40,473 bases of DNA from Lacticaseibacillus hulanensis. GTDB lineage: Bacteria > Bacillota > Bacilli > Lactobacillales > Lactobacillaceae. A program made the position numbers and the translations under genes. Position 1 is the first letter of the stretch. Each line of letters begins with the position of its first letter. The notes beneath the pieces are model-generated. The model saw nothing but the letters and a program-made list of their open reading frames with translations, searched no databases and was not told the origin of the DNA. The stretch is taken from assembly GCF_004010095.1 (NCBI RefSeq), contig NZ_RRYD01000031.1, positions 1 through 40,473 on the forward strand, in the 5' to 3' direction. Of the stretch, positions 40,030 to 40,473 are shown one piece after another.

Positions 40030-40035
40030 TATAAT
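40030..40035 (+). promoter_or_regulatory. Possible promoter (-10 element)
   Basis: Perfect TATAAT at 40030-40035 ahead of the right-end genes. The only -35-like sequence (CTGACG) sits at 20 bp spacing, so the call is tentative. Confidence 0.4.
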
Positions 40036-40041
40036 AGATAA

Positions 40042-40155
40042 AAGTACGTAGTTAATTGGTCCGAAGTATTCAAGAATGTTGCGGACGTGTGCGCGTTTGC
40101 GTTAATCGTTACTGTTGTGTTTTGGATTAGGGGTGAACGTAATGGTAAAAATTAA
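40042..40155 (+). pseudogene. Possible small membrane peptide, no start codon
   Basis: The frame is open from the TAA at 40039-40041 to TAA at 40153-40155 and reads VVNWSEVFKNVADVCAFALI then VTVVFWIRGERNGKN: amphipathic start, one membrane helix, basic tail, like Fst/Ldr-type peptides and other small phage membrane proteins. No ATG, GTG or TTG occurs before GTG at 40087, so it may be broken or use a rare start. It overlaps the next gene by 14 nt. Confidence 0.35.
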
Positions 40156-40354
40156 TTTAAACGATCCCGATTTGATGGCGGCGACTGAAGCGGCAGAAAT
40201 TTGGGGGAAGAACCCAACGTACGTGAGAACGAGCTTGCGCCAGACGCCGGACAAATGGCCTGCGGGTAGTTGGCGCTTGTTTGGCCGCCAGCTGGTTGTG
40301 ACTACTGAAGGAATGGAAGCCGCTACCGGTGACCCAGACCCACGAAAAAAATAG
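40142..40354 (+). CDS. HTH protein next to attR
   Basis: 70 aa. LMAATEAAEIWGKNPTYVRT is a helix-turn-helix, then WPAGSWRLFGRQLVVTTEGM and DPDPRKK. Short HTH proteins of this pattern (HTH_59-like) occur near the right end of many lactobacillus prophages. Possibly expressed in the lysogen because it lies beyond the late terminator. GGGGTG upstream. Confidence 0.8.
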   Translation: MVKINLNDPDLMAATEAAEIWGKNPTYVRTSLRQTPDKWPAGSWRLFGRQLVVTTEGMEAATGDPDPRKK

Positions 40355-40372
40355 CCCGCCTAGCGAGCTATT
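40344..40372 (-). terminator. Minus-strand terminator at the end of the HTH gene
   Basis: AATAGC (40350-40355) pairs with GCTATT (40367-40372) with inner CGC/GCG; seven A on the plus strand at the left end make it a leftward terminator. It may shield the prophage from host transcription entering from the right. Confidence 0.6.
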
Positions 40373-40380
40373 AAGAGAGC

Positions 40381-40402
40381 TTATGTGTCATAGATGTGTC
40401 AC
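40381..40402. promoter_or_regulatory. Right arm-type integrase sites
   Basis: TTATGTGTCATA followed by GATGTGTCAC: a pair matching 105-126 with three mismatches in 22 bp, the first 12 bp identical. Confidence 0.6.
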
Positions 40403-40460
40403 GGTGTGCGAACAATTCCATAAACGCAGTCGTGACGGGTCTCTACCTATTGTATTAGTT

Positions 40461-40473
40461 AGAAGTTCAACTT
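40461..40473. other. attR: attR core (13-bp direct repeat)
   Basis: Exact copy of 1-13 at the right edge of the window. Confidence 0.85.

Overview
The window is one complete temperate phage genome sitting in a chromosome. The same 13 bp (AGAAGTTCAACTT) stands at both ends (1-13 and 40461-40473), with the integrase just inside the left copy. The protein families (ImmA plus XRE repressor, ERF recombinase, DUF1351, YopX, ArpU, LC3-type holin, GH25 lysin), the strong AGGAGG ribosome binding sites, frequent GTG/TTG starts and roughly 50% GC point to a host in the Lactobacillaceae. The species cannot be read from this sequence.

Layout. 1-3458, mostly minus strand: attL, integrase, an Abi_2 (AbiD/AbiF-type, HEPN) abortive-infection gene with a structured leader, ImmA metalloprotease and CI-like repressor. 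3459-13652, plus strand early operon: Cro-like regulator behind a long structured leader, a reversed YjzC gene, a third XRE regulator, Rha antirepressor, DUF1351, ERF annealing protein, HNH protein, replication initiator, helicase loader, SSB, YopX, several unknown small proteins, ending in an ArpU-type late regulator. 13653-13926: hairpin-rich late leader with an intrinsic terminator. 13927-24246: TerS, TerL, SPP1-type portal, a MuF head protein with a C-terminal polymorphic toxin domain, a small accessory cassette, scaffold, capsid, an Ig-like head protein and the connectors. 24247-33753: contractile-tail module of PBSX/Xkd type (sheath, tube, chaperone with a -1 frameshift, tape measure, hub, spike, wedge, J protein, XkdU). 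33755-37756: tail fibre followed by four small tail-tip paralogues that all begin MGAY..GKK. 37796-39903: membrane protein, coiled-coil protein, holin and endolysin. 39904-40473: small HTH gene, possible membrane-peptide remnant, integrase arm sites and attR.

The phage is therefore a small myovirus, less usual than siphoviruses among temperate lactobacillus phages. The ImmA/repressor pair keeps lysogeny, and the early operon replicates DNA and makes the ArpU protein that presumably opens the late operon.

The most unusual part is the tail-tip region. Two of the four MGAY genes are each preceded by a tiny ORF carrying a long poly-G tract (10 G at 36480-36489, 8 G at 37407-37414) that can pair with a nearby C5. 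The reading frame after the tract decides whether the tiny ORF stops next to the MGAY start codon. This looks like a slippage-driven, translation-coupled switch of receptor-binding tips. Other notable items are the folded leader at the start of the cro transcript, the folded leader/attenuator of the Abi gene, the A-AAA-AAC frameshift site in the tail chaperone, the MuF toxin cassette, and a pair of micro-ORFs (start M-[IL]-HHYITKYEEDG) in two separate parts of the genome.
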